From Agriotes lineatus (Eukaryota > Arthropoda > Insecta > Coleoptera > Elateridae), in contig OW679197.1 of assembly GCA_940337035.1 (NCBI GenBank), positions 34,415,219-34,479,218 on the forward strand: a stretch of DNA of 64,000 nucleotides. The letters are read 5' to 3'. The position numbers and the translations under genes are program-made. How positions within the stretch are numbered: position 1 is the stretch's first letter; every line of letters begins with the position of its first letter. The notes beneath the pieces were generated by a model. It did not search any database. It had not been told where the DNA came from and worked only from the letters and a program-made list of their open reading frames with translations. Positions 44,563-57,190 of this stretch are shown in pieces.

Positions 44563-46730
44563 ATTTTTGTCATATATTGACCGGCATAATTAAATTTTAA
44601 TAGATTTATATTCCTTTTTAACTTCCTGGACCTTTATTTATTATACTTGGTATTGATGTACATATGTTATGCTTTCTTAGATTTATTAATTGTGAGGTGA
44701 CCGGCGAGACCAGCAAAGGTAGGTCCTGAAACAGCCGGAGCCTCGTCAGAAGCGTTGGTTCTCTGACTTTAAATTTCTACGGAGAGCAGCCTAAAAGTTT
44801 CTACCCCATTCTATCAATGAAATTCGTGGCGCTCATTTTTCCCTCTCCTTTATTTTGATTACAATCAAACCCTATTGTGACAGCATCTCGCTCGAAAATA
44901 AGTCGTATTGACCCGTCCCCCCTTTCTCCCTGAGCAATAGCCGGTCAACAGTCTGTTACAGCAAGTTGAGGCGTGATTCGAGTGAGCTTTACCTTTCTGA
45001 AGATTAGCTTGTCCTAGCAACTCATTTAGACTATCTCTAAAGTGCTTTGAGGTCGTACAAGTCGTTTTGAGCTGTAGCAAGATACAAAATCGATTAAATT
45101 AGAACAAAGTTGATTATTTTAATACTGAATAATATTCAAATCAATATATTGTTTTTATGATATATGCACGTTATCCATTAATGTTGAGAGAAGCGTGTGA
45201 AATATGCACGTATCGCTAGTTCAGAAACGCCTCCAATCTCATCAAAATAATCCTTCAATGTTTGATCACTGCTAGCTTTGGTTACACGAACGATCTAATT
45301 ATTTGTTTATATATTTGTCGCAAGTATGTGGCACGTCCAAATTTATGTGTGCTTTATTATATTATTTGCTGTGTAGCAGCCAGTTGGTCTTTTTAGCACT
45401 TATATCTGCTAAGTTTTAATGCTATTGATATATAAATGATTTAGTTCTTTATTTTGCAAGACTATAATAATTTTAAGGTAGATTGTCTATAAATTGCACA
45501 TTAAAATTCACATGGCTATATCTTACGTTTCAATTGATCCCTATTAAAATGTATGCATTGTAGAGTAAGATACTATTATGCATACCGGCTACGAGATTCC
45601 TCCATTACACATTGAAGATACACACAATCTTAAGATTATATCCGTCCATACAAGATGAACGTTAAGTTAAACGTGCTGCAAATAACATGTTTCAAGTTGA
45701 AAAAGCTTGGATCTAGCCGGCGCCGGTGTCTTCCCAAGCCCGCCACCTACGATGTTATTAAATGCAAAAACTAATGCACTAATAAACCACCCAGCAGAAT
45801 AAATTGCGAACTGCATTGCACTATTTTCTCATATTCGTGGCTAAACGCGGTCAATAATTTAAAGATTACATTTTACAAACTCCATTAGCATTTATCAATA
45901 ATTAATACCACTTGCGTGCCGGTGGAAGCTCCCGTTGTTGCAATAAACTACCAGTCTCATTGCTTTAGTTTACTCTTATTCGCGGTGATATGTAGGTGTT
46001 ATAATCATTAAAGCTAGACCACCTATAGTTTATTAATTTAGCTCGCCGCGGAGAGTTTGCTTTAAAAGCTATTAAATATAAAGTTTGTTCGTTTACTTAA
46101 GTGCTTATTCGAACGATATATAAACCATTATTAAGCTGGTCAGCCGGGAAACTTTTGCATTAGTTGCAGCGAGCTGCATCAGTCGCCAAGTTCCCGGCGA
46201 AGGTCTCGAACTCCAACTTTTTGCCCGCCCTAAACAAACTGAAAACCGTCAACTTCGGGAAAAAGCAGGACTTTCTGTCATTTCGGCGACTTAATTTCGC
46301 TTTGAAACGCTGAATGTGCGCTATTAATTTAAATCGAGTTAAAATTTTTCTCCTAATGGACTAAGATCGAACGACCTGAAAAGAAAGTTGTCAGTCAAGT
46401 CAATTAAGGAACTGTATTTTCAAATCTCTCCGCTAAGTTCGGATGCATGGAAGAATGAAGTCGAATAAGATTTTTGGAAGTATTTTGAATAAAGCATTGC
46501 AGAGCGCTTTTGAATTTCTTTGGTTTCATTTTGTAAATTATTACCATTTGGGGAATTTAATTAATGCGTAAACCTATTCAATCAAGCAAATCGTAATGAA
46601 CATTTAACCAACTTTCACTTTTTGATATTCTACTATATATTAATTATCATCAATAATTGTGTAGAATAATCACTTTCAGATTTTTAAGTAAGCTAATTTC
46701 ATATCAAATTCCGCAATCGGTAAGCAGCTT
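44563..46730. other. Gene-free stretch with possible conserved blocks
   Basis: No gene recognised. 45690-46350 is GC-richer with TAAT-rich segments and no repeats, a candidate regulatory block only on composition. Confidence 0.3.
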
Positions 46731-47344
46731 ATATCGAGAGATCCAAAAAAAAAAACTGTTCTTCAGCAGGCTGTGGAATGAAAAGTCACGTCTTTACTTG
46801 TGTCAGATAATAATTAGTTGTCATTTTCTATACGAATCTGTAAGATTGTTAAAAGATTTCTGCTCCTAAAAATGACGTTTCATTATTATTTAACTAGTGA
46901 ATCACCCGAGTTACGCTTCGGTTCGCAAATTTAGGAGAGATTCATTAATATAAACTTAAAAAAAGATTGCCTGGCCGGGAATCGTACCCGAGCCGCCTGC
47001 GTGGCAGGCGAACATTCTACCACTGAGCTACGGAACTTTGTTGAACGACACGCTGCTGTAGTGTTATATAATGAATCACCTGAGCTACGCTTAGTTTGCT
47101 AATTAAATAATCTAATTAAAACCTTTTTTGAAAATAAAAACCGTCCTACGATCTAAGTCTAACAATTAGCAACATTTTAAGCCACCCTACAGCTTCATCG
47201 GTGCAGTATCGTCGGAGATGCTAGTGACCAAAAATACTAAGAGACCAACGATTTTATGTAGTGGATTTCAGCTTACACAAGTAAAGACGTGACTTTTCAT
47301 TCCACAACCTGCTGAGAAGCAGTTTTTTTTTATCTCTCGATATT
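46731..47344. repeat. Inverted-repeat block enclosing a tRNA-like sequence
   Basis: Arms of about 70 bp, ATATCGAGAGAT...CTGTTCTTCAGCAGG...AAAGTCACGTCTTTACTTGTG at 46731-46803, are matched inverted at 47274-47344. Between them lie two direct repeats, TGAATCACCCGAGTTACGCTT near 46901 and TGAATCACCTGAGCTACGCTT near 47073, which flank the tRNA-Gly-like sequence. The block looks like two copies of one repeat in opposite orientation with SINE-like material trapped between; no transposase-type ends are clear. Confidence 0.7.
46968..47035 (-). tRNA. tRNA-Gly(GCC)-like pseudogene
   Basis: The minus strand has a D arm (GCTCAGTGGTAGAAT), an anticodon loop CTGCCAC with anticodon GCC at 47003-47005, and a T arm TCGGG-TACGATT-CCCGG. 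These match tRNA-Gly(GCC) closely. The acceptor stem does not pair (GTTCCGT against CCAGGCA), the anticodon stem has one mismatch and two G-T pairs, and the T loop starts TA where TT is universal. It is therefore most likely a decayed tRNA or SINE head. Direct repeats on both sides support a mobile origin. Confidence 0.7.
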
Positions 47345-47435
47345 ATATAAAAAACGGACCTGTATTGCTAGTAAAAATTTGACCTCATCATGCAAAGTTC
47401 TTATGTGGAGATTTATACGATTTTTTATTTTAAAA

Positions 47436-47517
47436 ACCTCTCCGGGTCTGGGGGTTGAACTCGCGATTCTTGGATCAGTAGTCAGGACGCTTAACCACCG
47501 AGCCACCGAGCTAGGTT
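47436..47517 (-). tRNA. tRNA-like SINE head, anticodon unassigned
   Basis: On the minus strand there is an A-box-like TGGCTCGGTGGTTAAGCG, with CTCGGTGG duplicated just upstream, and a B-box-like GCGAGTTCAACCCC. A 5-bp acceptor remnant AACCT/AGGTT closes the segment. The anticodon arm does not fold convincingly. This suggests a tRNA-derived SINE fragment, not a working tRNA; the oppositely oriented short frame over it is not coding. Confidence 0.55.
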
Positions 47518-48810
47518 GGTATCTTATTAATATTATTTTTGTATTTGTTCTATTTTTACGAAACTCCACTATGGGTCATGTATAATAATGTCATATTAAA
47601 TAAATTATGATGCACATTTTGCATTCCAAAATTTTTATGAAATCAATTTTAAGGCTCTTAGACTAGACCATATGTGGCACCTCCCTAACAAATTACTGAC
47701 AGAAGTTGCAAGAATTTCCATATTTTGCATCGTTTAATGTCTGTGCTACTGTCAACCATCTAAAAAATTTATCGTCCCGTCTCTAGCTGGCATTTCATAA
47801 ATTTAAGTTAATCTTCTTAAAACAATTAAAACAAAAATCTATGAACTTTTAGTCTGAAACTTTGCTATTCCGCACTTTCTTCTCAGATAAATCGTTTTGT
47901 ATGTGCGAATCCTTTTAAGGATTCAAGCGGCTCTCTTCTACGAAGCAGACTGCGTAATTAAGTTGCAATAAATATATATGACTATGTAGCCGTAGAACGT
48001 GCAGAACTATCCGACTACCGCGCGGCTAATTACAACTCCGTTTCCATTAGGGATTTGTCTAATACTTTAAAATACTGCCGTGTGCAAACAATGCGGATTT
48101 GCAGGTACGAACACATGGAAAAGTCCGCTTCTCCTGGTAATTGACATTTCGTCCTCCCGCATGTGGTCCAGTAACGTTTTAATTGTCATATATTTTGCTA
48201 ACTGCATTACGTATTTGATTTTCAATAATTCGGATTAAAGTAAAAATCAGGACATCGTTTACTTTCTAAAACAATCATATTTACAAGTAAATTGATTGAT
48301 ACAAATGGAGATCTCGAAACTTGGGGATAATATCGAGAATTACTTAATTCCCGTCTCGATCTTGTTTGTAGAATTCGAAAAGCTGCGACCTTTGTAGTAA
48401 AAAAAACAAGAGATAAGTTACTGAAGAAAGATCATAATTTACATTACGTTTTTGTTATTTAGTTTACCTTTCTGATTTGAAGAGTATTTCTGATATTAAA
48501 CTACTTTGGCAGACACTTATGCCAGAGCAGTATATTGCAGAAATTCAGCAAGCTCTGAATGATGACCAGTGTTCTTGTGATTCACAAATACTAGAAAGTA
48601 CCAACGTGAACTAAAATCTCATATGAGATTGCTTGCTTCTACGCAATCAATACGGCGTTGAGTATTTTGAGTAACAGTATAACAAATTAAAAAGATTCTT
48701 ATGATTGTACGCAAATATATTTTTGATCGCCTGCAATATTTCAACACTGAATGATATAAAAATCATCTAATCAGGAAACCAAAAAACACCATTGAGTTCT
48801 CTCTAAAATA
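47518..48810. other. AT-rich DNA, no gene seen
   Basis: Nothing recognised apart from a slightly GC-richer patch at 47930-48150. Confidence 0.4.
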
Positions 48811-48812
48811 TA

Positions 48813-49447
48813 CAGGGTGTTAGGGAAGTCGACCGAAAAATTTCTAGGGGTGGATCCTTGGCCCAAAATATGATGATTTAACTCAACTTACCTATATACA
48901 AAGTTGATTAGTTTAGCCGCTAGAGAGGTTTAAAGATGATTAGCTTTTTTTAATGTTTTCAAATAAGTCGAAAAATCTTTGATAGATTTTATTCATTTTT
49001 TGGTCATGCTTTTTTACCAGTAAACTACAGCTTTTTGTGGAATAAAGCTAATTTCGAAAATTACAGGGTGTTTAAAAACTTTTTCACAATTAATTATCCA
49101 TTCAAATTTTTTTAACCCCCTGTATAATCACTACCAATTTTTTCTGGATCTACTTTAATGTAGAAGCTATTTCCTCTCTTACAAAATTTAAGTTGGAAAA
49201 CGGTTTAGCCAACTAAAATTTTGTAAGAGAAGGAATAGCTTCTAAATTAAAGTAACTATCCAGAAAAAAAAATGGTAGTGATTATACAGGGAATTGAAAC
49301 ATTTTAAAACGCTAATAATTTTTAAATCCCTCTAGGGGCTAAACTAGGCAACTTTGTATATAGGATAGGTAAGTTGAGTGAAATCATTATATTTTGGGCC
49401 AAGGATTCACCCCTAGAAAATTTTCAGGCGATTTCCCTAACACCTTG
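48813..49447. mobile_element. Foldback Tc1/mariner-type MITE (635 bp)
   Basis: The whole element is close to one giant palindrome. The outer arms, CAGGGTGTTAGGGAAGTCG and its inverse CGATTTCCCTAACACCTTG, extend inward for about 180 bp through CTAGGGGTG, ATCCTTGGCCCAAAATAT and CTCAACTTACCTAT. An inner palindrome (ATAATCACTACCA...TGGTAGTGATTAT) centres near 49195. TA (or TATA) flanks both ends at 48811-48812 and 49448-49449. CAGGGTG ends with a TA target fit Tc1/mariner-derived MITEs. No coding capacity. Confidence 0.85.
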
Positions 49448-49449
49448 TA

Positions 49450-50869
49450 TAAAAGATGGAGGTAAAGCAGTTGAAAATTGAGCTACACAAACTAACCACG
49501 TTGCTACACATAATTGTTTAAGTATTACCATTGATTATTAAAAGGATCTGTTTATAGTCAATGGTATTACGTTATCTATGCCTGAATGGGCCTGCTATTA
49601 ATGTCATATCTTGCTAATATTCAAAACAACGAGTTAACAACATAATGTTGGATAAATATGCACTAAACGTAAATAATTGTCATCAGCAGTAACAAACTAA
49701 TAGCTAAGGGCGCTAAGTTCAATAACTTACAGAGAGACACTTTGCTGGCCCATAGGGAGTAGCCAACATGCGACGTAAAGGAAATAACAGCTGCTAGGCT
49801 CGATCATTACCAATACATTTATTAAAAAAGAACCAAAACTCACCAAATGAATTTAGCGAAGTATAATAAACCCTGATTGAAATGCGCTCCATCAGGTACT
49901 CCGAAATGCTATTTAATAACCCACGTATCACAACGAGGCCTCCTACACGGGCGAAGACATAGATATGGTACACATAATCGCATTAAGAAAAAACAAATTC
50001 TCTGGTTGATCGCCGGATGGCGCACATATTTCAGTAAAATGATTAGTTTACTGTTCTTAACAAATAAAACTTACAGCACAGATAAAAAACACAAACCCGA
50101 TGACAATTGGTAAATAACAGATGGCTAAAGGTGGTGCTGAAAAAATTGGGGAATCCTGTCATGGCGGCTCGTGTTTGCAGGTGTTTCCACTTTTCCAAGC
50201 GCAAATCTGCAATCAAACTAGCAGGGGGAAACAGCAAAGCAAAGCCACTTTAAACATGCAAATATTTTCAAAAGGTACTGCGAATCTAGAGATCATGTGT
50301 AGAAATATCAGGGAAGGAAGACAATATGAAAAGCATAGCAAACAGGGAGAGATAGAAAAAGAGAAATAAGGCTGAAAATAAATTCAAATGAGCGTTAGAC
50401 AAAGTGAAAATAAAACAATTTTTATCTCATGCTGTGGGCGACAGAAGAATAGTTTACTTCCAAAATACTATTAAATCCTGAAATAATCAGATAGGTGCAG
50501 CAATTCACCAAACCTGATCTATTTATTTGGTGATTTTACGGAACAAAATCACATCTTATAATTCTTAAAAAAATTTAAACAGGAAGTGTGAGCCGAAGAA
50601 GTTCTCATCCTGAAATTACATTTTAAAAAAAAATGTAAGAAAGGACCGCCCATTGCGAATCCAAGATTCACTAAAATTACGTAGGCAACCTGAAACATAC
50701 GACGACGTTCAAAGTTGCCGAATAGCAACAGAGGGCGTAAATGAAAACACTTTTAAATCCTAACAACCTCATATGTGACTTTCCATGGTAGTTGTCCATT
50801 AAAAAGAAGTTCCTGAAATGTGTCGGGTTTATGCCAGATGTTCTCCTGACATTTCGCCACACGCCTATT
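49450..50869. other. Unassigned DNA
   Basis: Short frames at 49877-50369 (plus) and 50677-50862 (minus) have no family motif. Nothing called. Confidence 0.35.
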
Positions 50870-51468
50870 ACTTCCTTTTACGATAAAGGAAGTATTGGAT
50901 TTACCCCAAAAATTCGAAATTGAGTTGTCAACAGACCTTGCTTTTAGAGTCCCCTGGTCCCAAAAAACATATTTGTATTTATTAGTCTGTCTGTCTGTGT
51001 GTCTGTCTGTCTGTGAACAGAATATCTCAAAAACGAAAAGAGGTATGGCTTTGAGACTTCTTATATAAGTTTTGTGTACTATGTAGACGAGACAGCAAGC
51101 TTTTAAGAAAATCGCATAACCGGAAGTAGGTGTTTACTCTTGTGATTTTTCAGTTTTTTTCGATTTTTTCTAAAACGGCTCTAACGATTTTTTTCAAACT
51201 TTGCATTTTTATATTACATTTTTAATGTGTATTGATATGAGATAGATTTTTTTATTAACTTTTATTTTAAATAGAACATTTTTGAATTCAGCTTAAAATT
51301 TTAGAGAAAATTTGTCTCTTCAACTAACACTCTATTTTGTAGCGTTTTTGTAGAATTTGTAATTTTTGAAAATTTTTGACAAATGCTTAAAAATTAAAAA
51401 CAATTTTTTTACTAATTATAAGATCACTGTAAATGGAAGTTATGTGAGCGTATCACACCAGATTTTTT
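50870..51468 (+). mobile_element. Hairpin-ended repeat family, copy 3
   Basis: About 599 bp, same orientation as copy 1. The left hairpin ACTTCCTTT-TACGAT-AAAGGAAGT is perfect. The loop differs from copy 1 (ACGAT against ACAAT), while the stem is unchanged. The right end keeps GTGAGCGTATCAC before CCAGATTTTTTT. It lacks the internal CACCCGGTATATTATTACA segment present in copy 1, an independent deletion. Confidence 0.8.
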
Positions 51469-53556
51469 TACAGTTATTACAGTAAAAAAAAAAAGAAACA
51501 CCAATAAACAAGTGCTTCTTTGCATCTCTTGCAACATACGCACACAGACATTTCATATTCGTTATTGCCCTTCCCCACACGAAATTTATAATATTTAGGA
51601 AGTATAAGTTTTTCGAAAGAAAAAGTAACCAGTTGCTTAGTAAGTCATGAATTTCCCATTATTTATTTGCATGTGATATCAACATTGCTTAGTGTTTATT
51701 GTTAATTATGATTTATTATATTGTCAGTTTATGTGATTCTTCACATTTGCATATTGTTTGTACTTTTTAATATATTGCTCTGAGCAACTTTGACTCTGAT
51801 GATGCAAGCTACAATGTCTTGCGGAACGCTAGCCTATACAGCTACAGAGGTATCCTCGTTCACAGAGTACTCGAACTACACGGACCAAATCATGGGTGGT
51901 TTCTCAGCGGTGACGGGTCACCAATGACTATAAGTACGACACAAATTCTAGTTTGATTTCACAAATAATACGGCACGTAGATCCAAAAAGGGAAAAACGA
52001 CTCAGTCTAAGCCGAAATTTGATTTTAGTATTGAAATTTTTATACATTCTAATCGTTTGTACTGCAGAATAAAATTAAAAGATTCTTATAAAATGTTCAT
52101 ATCTACTGTGTGAACATTTGCTTTCATCTAAGGGATGTTCACTTTGAACATTAAAGATTAAAGAGATACATTTTTATGTTGCAGAGAAACATGCTGTTTA
52201 AGTTTGGGGTAAATAAACTATATTTGGATGATATAACAGTAGCAGTTGAGTTTTAGACGAAAGATCTAATAATTGCTATTACCTACAGGCTAACTTAGCT
52301 TGGAGACAATTTTTCCTTATATTCTTCCTTATTTTTCCAAATTGTTAAATTTCATTCATAATTTCTGATATACAATAATATCCATTTAATGTTCAGTTAA
52401 TTAGCATTCTCTTTATCCTTGCCACTAATCTCTTTCATATTTCTCCACAGAGGGATTAACTTTTGCTGCACCTACGTCCCATAATGCATTTTTAAATAAT
52501 AACGATAAACAGTTCGTAAAAACATATACAGTGGTTTGGGTTTGCCAAAGTGTATAGCAAATGTGCCTGTTAACTCTTAGCTCAGGTGTATGTCCAAGAG
52601 CGCCATAAGTTTGAGGTAGTTCAAACCAGAAAACCTACAGATGGAAACGTAAACTGCAAACCACATAAATACCAAAAGTAATACGGAAATCAAGTAGAAA
52701 GTACTTGAATCCACAATCTTTATCGGTATTCAACAATATGATATCCGTGAAAATATATAACACATTCAATACCTCAATATACCAAGATTTTATGGTACAA
52801 AAGGTGTAATTGCTTAGTAGGCGTAGAAGCGATTAAGTAAAGCAAACAATCGCAAAATTAATGTGAGCATAATCTCATATTCAAACCTATTATTTACTAC
52901 GTTTAAAACCTGCCCATTAGTCTAAAAGGCCTCTGCGCCTAATTTGTAAACGACAAAAGAAGAGATTTTCAAACAGCTACGAAAATCTTCGCGATACACC
53001 TATCAGTTCGTACACAAGTTAGTTTACCGATACATCATATTCAGTTTGCTATTAATGAGTGGAACGCTGACTAAGACAGCCATTGTTGCTAAATTAATAC
53101 AATTAAGTGAAGCCAAAAGTAGTGAAATTTTGCAAACAGGTGATTGTGTGTTGAAGACATACTACTTATTATGATATCTTAGCAAACTCATAAGTAATCT
53201 TACGTAAGAGTAAAGTTATACTACGGTATCATGCATATACGAGGAGCACTCCAAATATCTGACCTGTATCATATTTCAGGAGGTTAAACGAAGGACTTTC
53301 TCTCGTACGTCCGACAGGATAAAATCAGTGCCATGCGGTGGAAGTTTTTCCACAGAGTGTTCGGTGCACTCAGAAATACGAAAAGTATTAAGAACGACTC
53401 CACTACTGCTTGACTAAGTTCACGATAAAAGGACGAATTAAGACCACTCGACTGTTACTTATAATTGAAGGTAACTTGAAGAATTACAGGTAACTGAAGT
53501 AAAACTTGACGGTAACGTAAAATGTAACTTATATATAGCTTCAAAATTACTTAACA
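51469..53556. other. Unassigned DNA
   Basis: At 51798-51840 CTGATGATGCAAG...CTTGCGGAAC resembles the hammerhead-like signature of Penelope terminal repeats, but the position after GAA is wrong for a canonical ribozyme. A 51780-51960 stretch is open in two frames without a recognised domain. The rest is AT-rich. Confidence 0.35.
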
Positions 53557-53564
53557 GTTTTAAC

Positions 53565-54542
53565 TAGTGATGGGTATAACCGGACAATTTTCATAACCGA
53601 ATTATTTGCATTCGAATCATATTAATAACCGATTGATTATTTGAATAATCATTCGAATCAATTTTGGCTCTCGATTAGTTTCGATTAAGTCAGCCGGTTT
53701 GCCGGTTGGCGGTTCACCGTCATCTGCATCGGCATCGTAACTTGCAGATAGCAGAGGAACTCAGTTAATCGTTAATTATAATAATTGTATAAATGATTTT
53801 TATTTGATTTCTAAGGAGTTTAAACCATTGAGAATAGCTATATCAATACTAATCATAAAGAAATTATAAATATGCGAATACAAAGTATCTATTGAATCTA
53901 TTTTTAGTTCTTAAAATTCTCTAGTAGGCACCCTTCCCTTTTCGCTTGCACATCATACCGGTATATTTTAGAATCCATAATTTATCTAAGTTCAGCCTTC
54001 CGCGGTTCTAAGGACGCACACTTAAAATTTTCAACATCGAAATCCACTTCTTGTCCCGACTGCTCCGTTAATAAAAAATTAAATATAAATCTGTTACGAT
54101 ATTGGAAAATCTTATTTCGCTTTCTGTTTATCCCTTATTAGGCATAATCAACCGCGTTTCGAAGCAAAAATTTAGGCCGTTATAAATTAATACCAACACA
54201 GCTTCGGCAAATCTGATACTCAGCAGAACGTTATCTTTAATAGGAACGGCCCCATAAATTTAACTCGTCGATTGGGAGTCTCAAATGTCTTAATAACATC
54301 AACAAGCAGCGGCGAGCCTCACTTGGGTCAATCAAGTACATACGTAGAAAAGGTTATATGAAGCATGAATGACGTATTATTTACAGAATTTCGATCACTC
54401 GCAGGTCGCTGAGACGCGGCACGTAGTACGTATCAGGATGAGGTTATTTTTCATCCGAATACTTGGAACGAAAACCGAGTTACACAGGTTATTTCAATAA
54501 CCGGATAACCCGTTATTTTTGATTCGAATAAGCCCATCACTA
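53565..54542. mobile_element. Non-autonomous hAT element 3 (978 bp)
   Basis: Terminal inverted repeats TAGTGATGGG and CCCATCACTA are flanked by a perfect 8-bp target duplication, GTTTTAAC, at 53557-53564 and 54543-54550. Subterminal regions carry repeated ATTCGAAT and AACCGG motifs on both ends (ATAACCGGA on the left, CAATAACCGGATAACCCG on the right). No transposase domain is visible, so it would need a transposase supplied by another element. Confidence 0.92.
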
Positions 54543-54550
54543 GTTTTAAC

Positions 54551-57190
54551 ACATTGCGTGCCACGTCATACATATATGAATGACAGCGATGTTACCGAAG
54601 TGGCTACGTCATTTATTTATGTATGACTGGCAGCGTGCACTACGAAGATTTGCTATGGCTAGGCACGTTATATTTTAAATGTAATTATAAATATTTTACT
54701 CAGAATTATCTATCTCAGATTGTATGACTGTTTAAGAAATACCATGTATTTTTATACGTTAAATCAAATAAATACAGTATTTTGCCCTAATTCGTATTTT
54801 ATTCTGTCTGCAATTTTTTTTTTATAATGCTAGCTCCGGTTCGAGACTTGAATCAAATCAAAGGGTGGGTTCCTGTTCAATTATAATTTTTCTATTCAAT
54901 GATACTCCACTGGCGTCCTAATACTTTAAAACTACGCAGCCGCGAATATGGCTGCTGTCAAATTTCAACAAGTGGTTTGTTTATTTTGCAGTGAACATTT
55001 AATTGACTTGGAAATCAAAATTGTGAACAAACTACAGGTATTGTTTGAATTCTAATATTTCGCGCTTTTATAGCGTCACTCATTCTCTTTTGTTTCAGTA
55101 TTTTACGCGGACAAGCTTAGAAATTGTTTCTGATGGCGTCCTTTTTTGGAGAACACATAACCTCAACTTGGATTATTGCAAATACTGGGAAAATTTGACT
55201 AGCTAGATGCCCTGATATGCCTGCTTCGTCTTCACCACGGTAATGTTGGTCTGGGGTACAAATATCTGCTTCCTCGCGCTGATAATAAAGTTTTTACAAA
55301 CCTTAATAACTTTCGGTCCTCCGAATTGGCAGGAATCTCTTCTGGAAGCGCAGTCTTCGATGTTTGTGATGCTCGCTGTGTACCTGGAGCTCCCTTGACC
55401 GCGTCCCTGTAGTCTGCAAAGGTCCTGGGTCCTTGAAGTCGCAGCTAACCGCCTTCGTAGATTTGACGATGTCGACAAACCAAGATCGGAAACCTTCTTG
55501 CGGAAAAAAATTTAATATTGCGGAAAACGCTGCCTTTATTTCCACAGGTGCACTGGAATGTTCTCTACACGATGGTATACTGTTTTTCTCTGTATTTATT
55601 AGTTTTGTAGGTAATTTCTTAATTTAATATAAGAGCACAAACTGCATGTCAAAGAATTCATTTTTATTCATTTGTTTCTACTGGCTTTCTTTTTTAACAA
55701 AAACGAATCTTAAACAAAAGACAGGACATGAACTAAGTTCAAGTGATATACCTTTTTACATTTTAAATTCTTATAACTACCTAAAACTAAACAATGTACA
55801 TTTATAGAATTCTTGTTCATATTTTAATATTGTCACTGATTGTCTTAGCGCCACTACACGAATTAAGAGGCCGTTGCATGTTCATATTCGTCACTAATTT
55901 GATTAATTCCTTATTCACTTCCTTTAAAATTGTTTATTGGTTCATAGATGTGTACTTTTCACCTATAGTTTTTATGCTTTTCTCTTTTCTGCAAATTTCT
56001 TCAGACAAGTTTGCATTTCACATTTGCTAGCTTTCAATAATGCGCTCTTTGCGTATATTCTTATCTTTCTTGGCTAATACCTTTTACAATCGTTCATAAA
56101 TTATGTGCAATTAATTAAAATGAACTCTACGCTCCAACAACCGCATTTAGCAAACCTTTTGTAATAATTTAACTTTGTTTAGGTTATTCATTCAGCCTTA
56201 TTTAATAATTAATTGATAGGAATTTAACTAGTAACCCTGTGAAATGGCAAGTTCTCTCCTATGCGTTCTTTAATCAATTTTTGTCTCTTAACACAAGCAT
56301 TCCTTTATTAATGCATTTACGATAAGACATTTACTTTAGCATTGCAGCTAGATGCAATACCTCTACTCTGTGCTCTAAATTGAATTTTAAACTTTATGCT
56401 CCACTCAGAGCAGAGCCATAGGGCCCAAAACCACTGCAATATATGAGCGACTGTCCCGTGAATGGTAATGGGGGAATTTCAAGTGAAACCCCAATGAACA
56501 TACCCATATATTTGGTTTGAGCAAAAAATAAATATAAAACGTTTTAGAGAGGAAGAGGTACCGGAAACACTACATTTTTACTGAAAACACTTTTTTTAGA
56601 AATTAAATTTTGCAAAAACCAAATAACTCATATATGAATGATAACCTAAAATACTATGAAGGAGTTGGAAAACATAAATAACAACAAATACTAATTTTTA
56701 TTACATGTTAACAACAAAAGTAACACTATATAGAAGAAAAATGAATGGTCCCGAGGGAGGATAAGTTGATATCACGTTGGCACGTTTTTGTTAAATAAAT
56801 TCAGACACACGTCAACAACGTCCAAGCGCAACGAAATTGTTTTATACCATCACATAAATGCTGAATCTAAAGTACATGCTAAAATAACCTCAAAAAGTAT
56901 ATTCTAAGCTAAGGCATAAGAAGTAAGCTCAAGAATACTTTCTTCCAAAAATAAGAACAAAATATTTTTCGACAGAAGATACACTAATCGCAGAGCGAAA
57001 ATTACCAAAACTATATGCTCAACAATACTCAAAATTATAAAAATTGAAATAGGGGCATATAAGAGAAAGATTACTCAAATGCTGCCTTAAGCTTGAGCAC
57101 CAATACTAATCTTCGCAGCTACATAGACACAGCGCGCCGATGACTAGATACCCCTAACAGAAAGTAACCCCTCCACAATCATTTACTCGA
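54551..57190. other. Gene-free stretch
   Basis: 55203-55545 has three overlapping minus-strand frames open at once over a GC-richer block, with no recognised domain. 56400-57380 has a strong strand asymmetry: the plus strand is rich in A and poor in T. 54555-54650 holds a weak inverted GCGTGCCACGTCATACATA. No gene called. Confidence 0.35.

Noticed and set aside
46968..47035. Functional tRNA-Gly gene
   Set aside because: The acceptor stem does not pair, the T loop lacks the invariant TT, and the copy lies inside repeats. Called a tRNA-like pseudogene.
51798..51840. Second hammerhead ribozyme (CTGATGA...GGAAC)
   Set aside because: Stem II pairs well, but the bases after GAA do not allow the A-U closing pair of stem III, and no Penelope coding sequence is adjacent.
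54555..54660. piggyBac-type MITE beginning TTAACACATTGCGTGCC
   Set aside because: An inverted GCGTGCCACGTCATACATA is visible, but the right terminus does not match the left and no second TTAA is correctly placed.
55203..55545. Three overlapping minus-strand open frames that looked like a gene
   Set aside because: All three frames are open over much of the same DNA, none shows a domain, and no splice signals frame them. High GC with few stop codons explains the openness.
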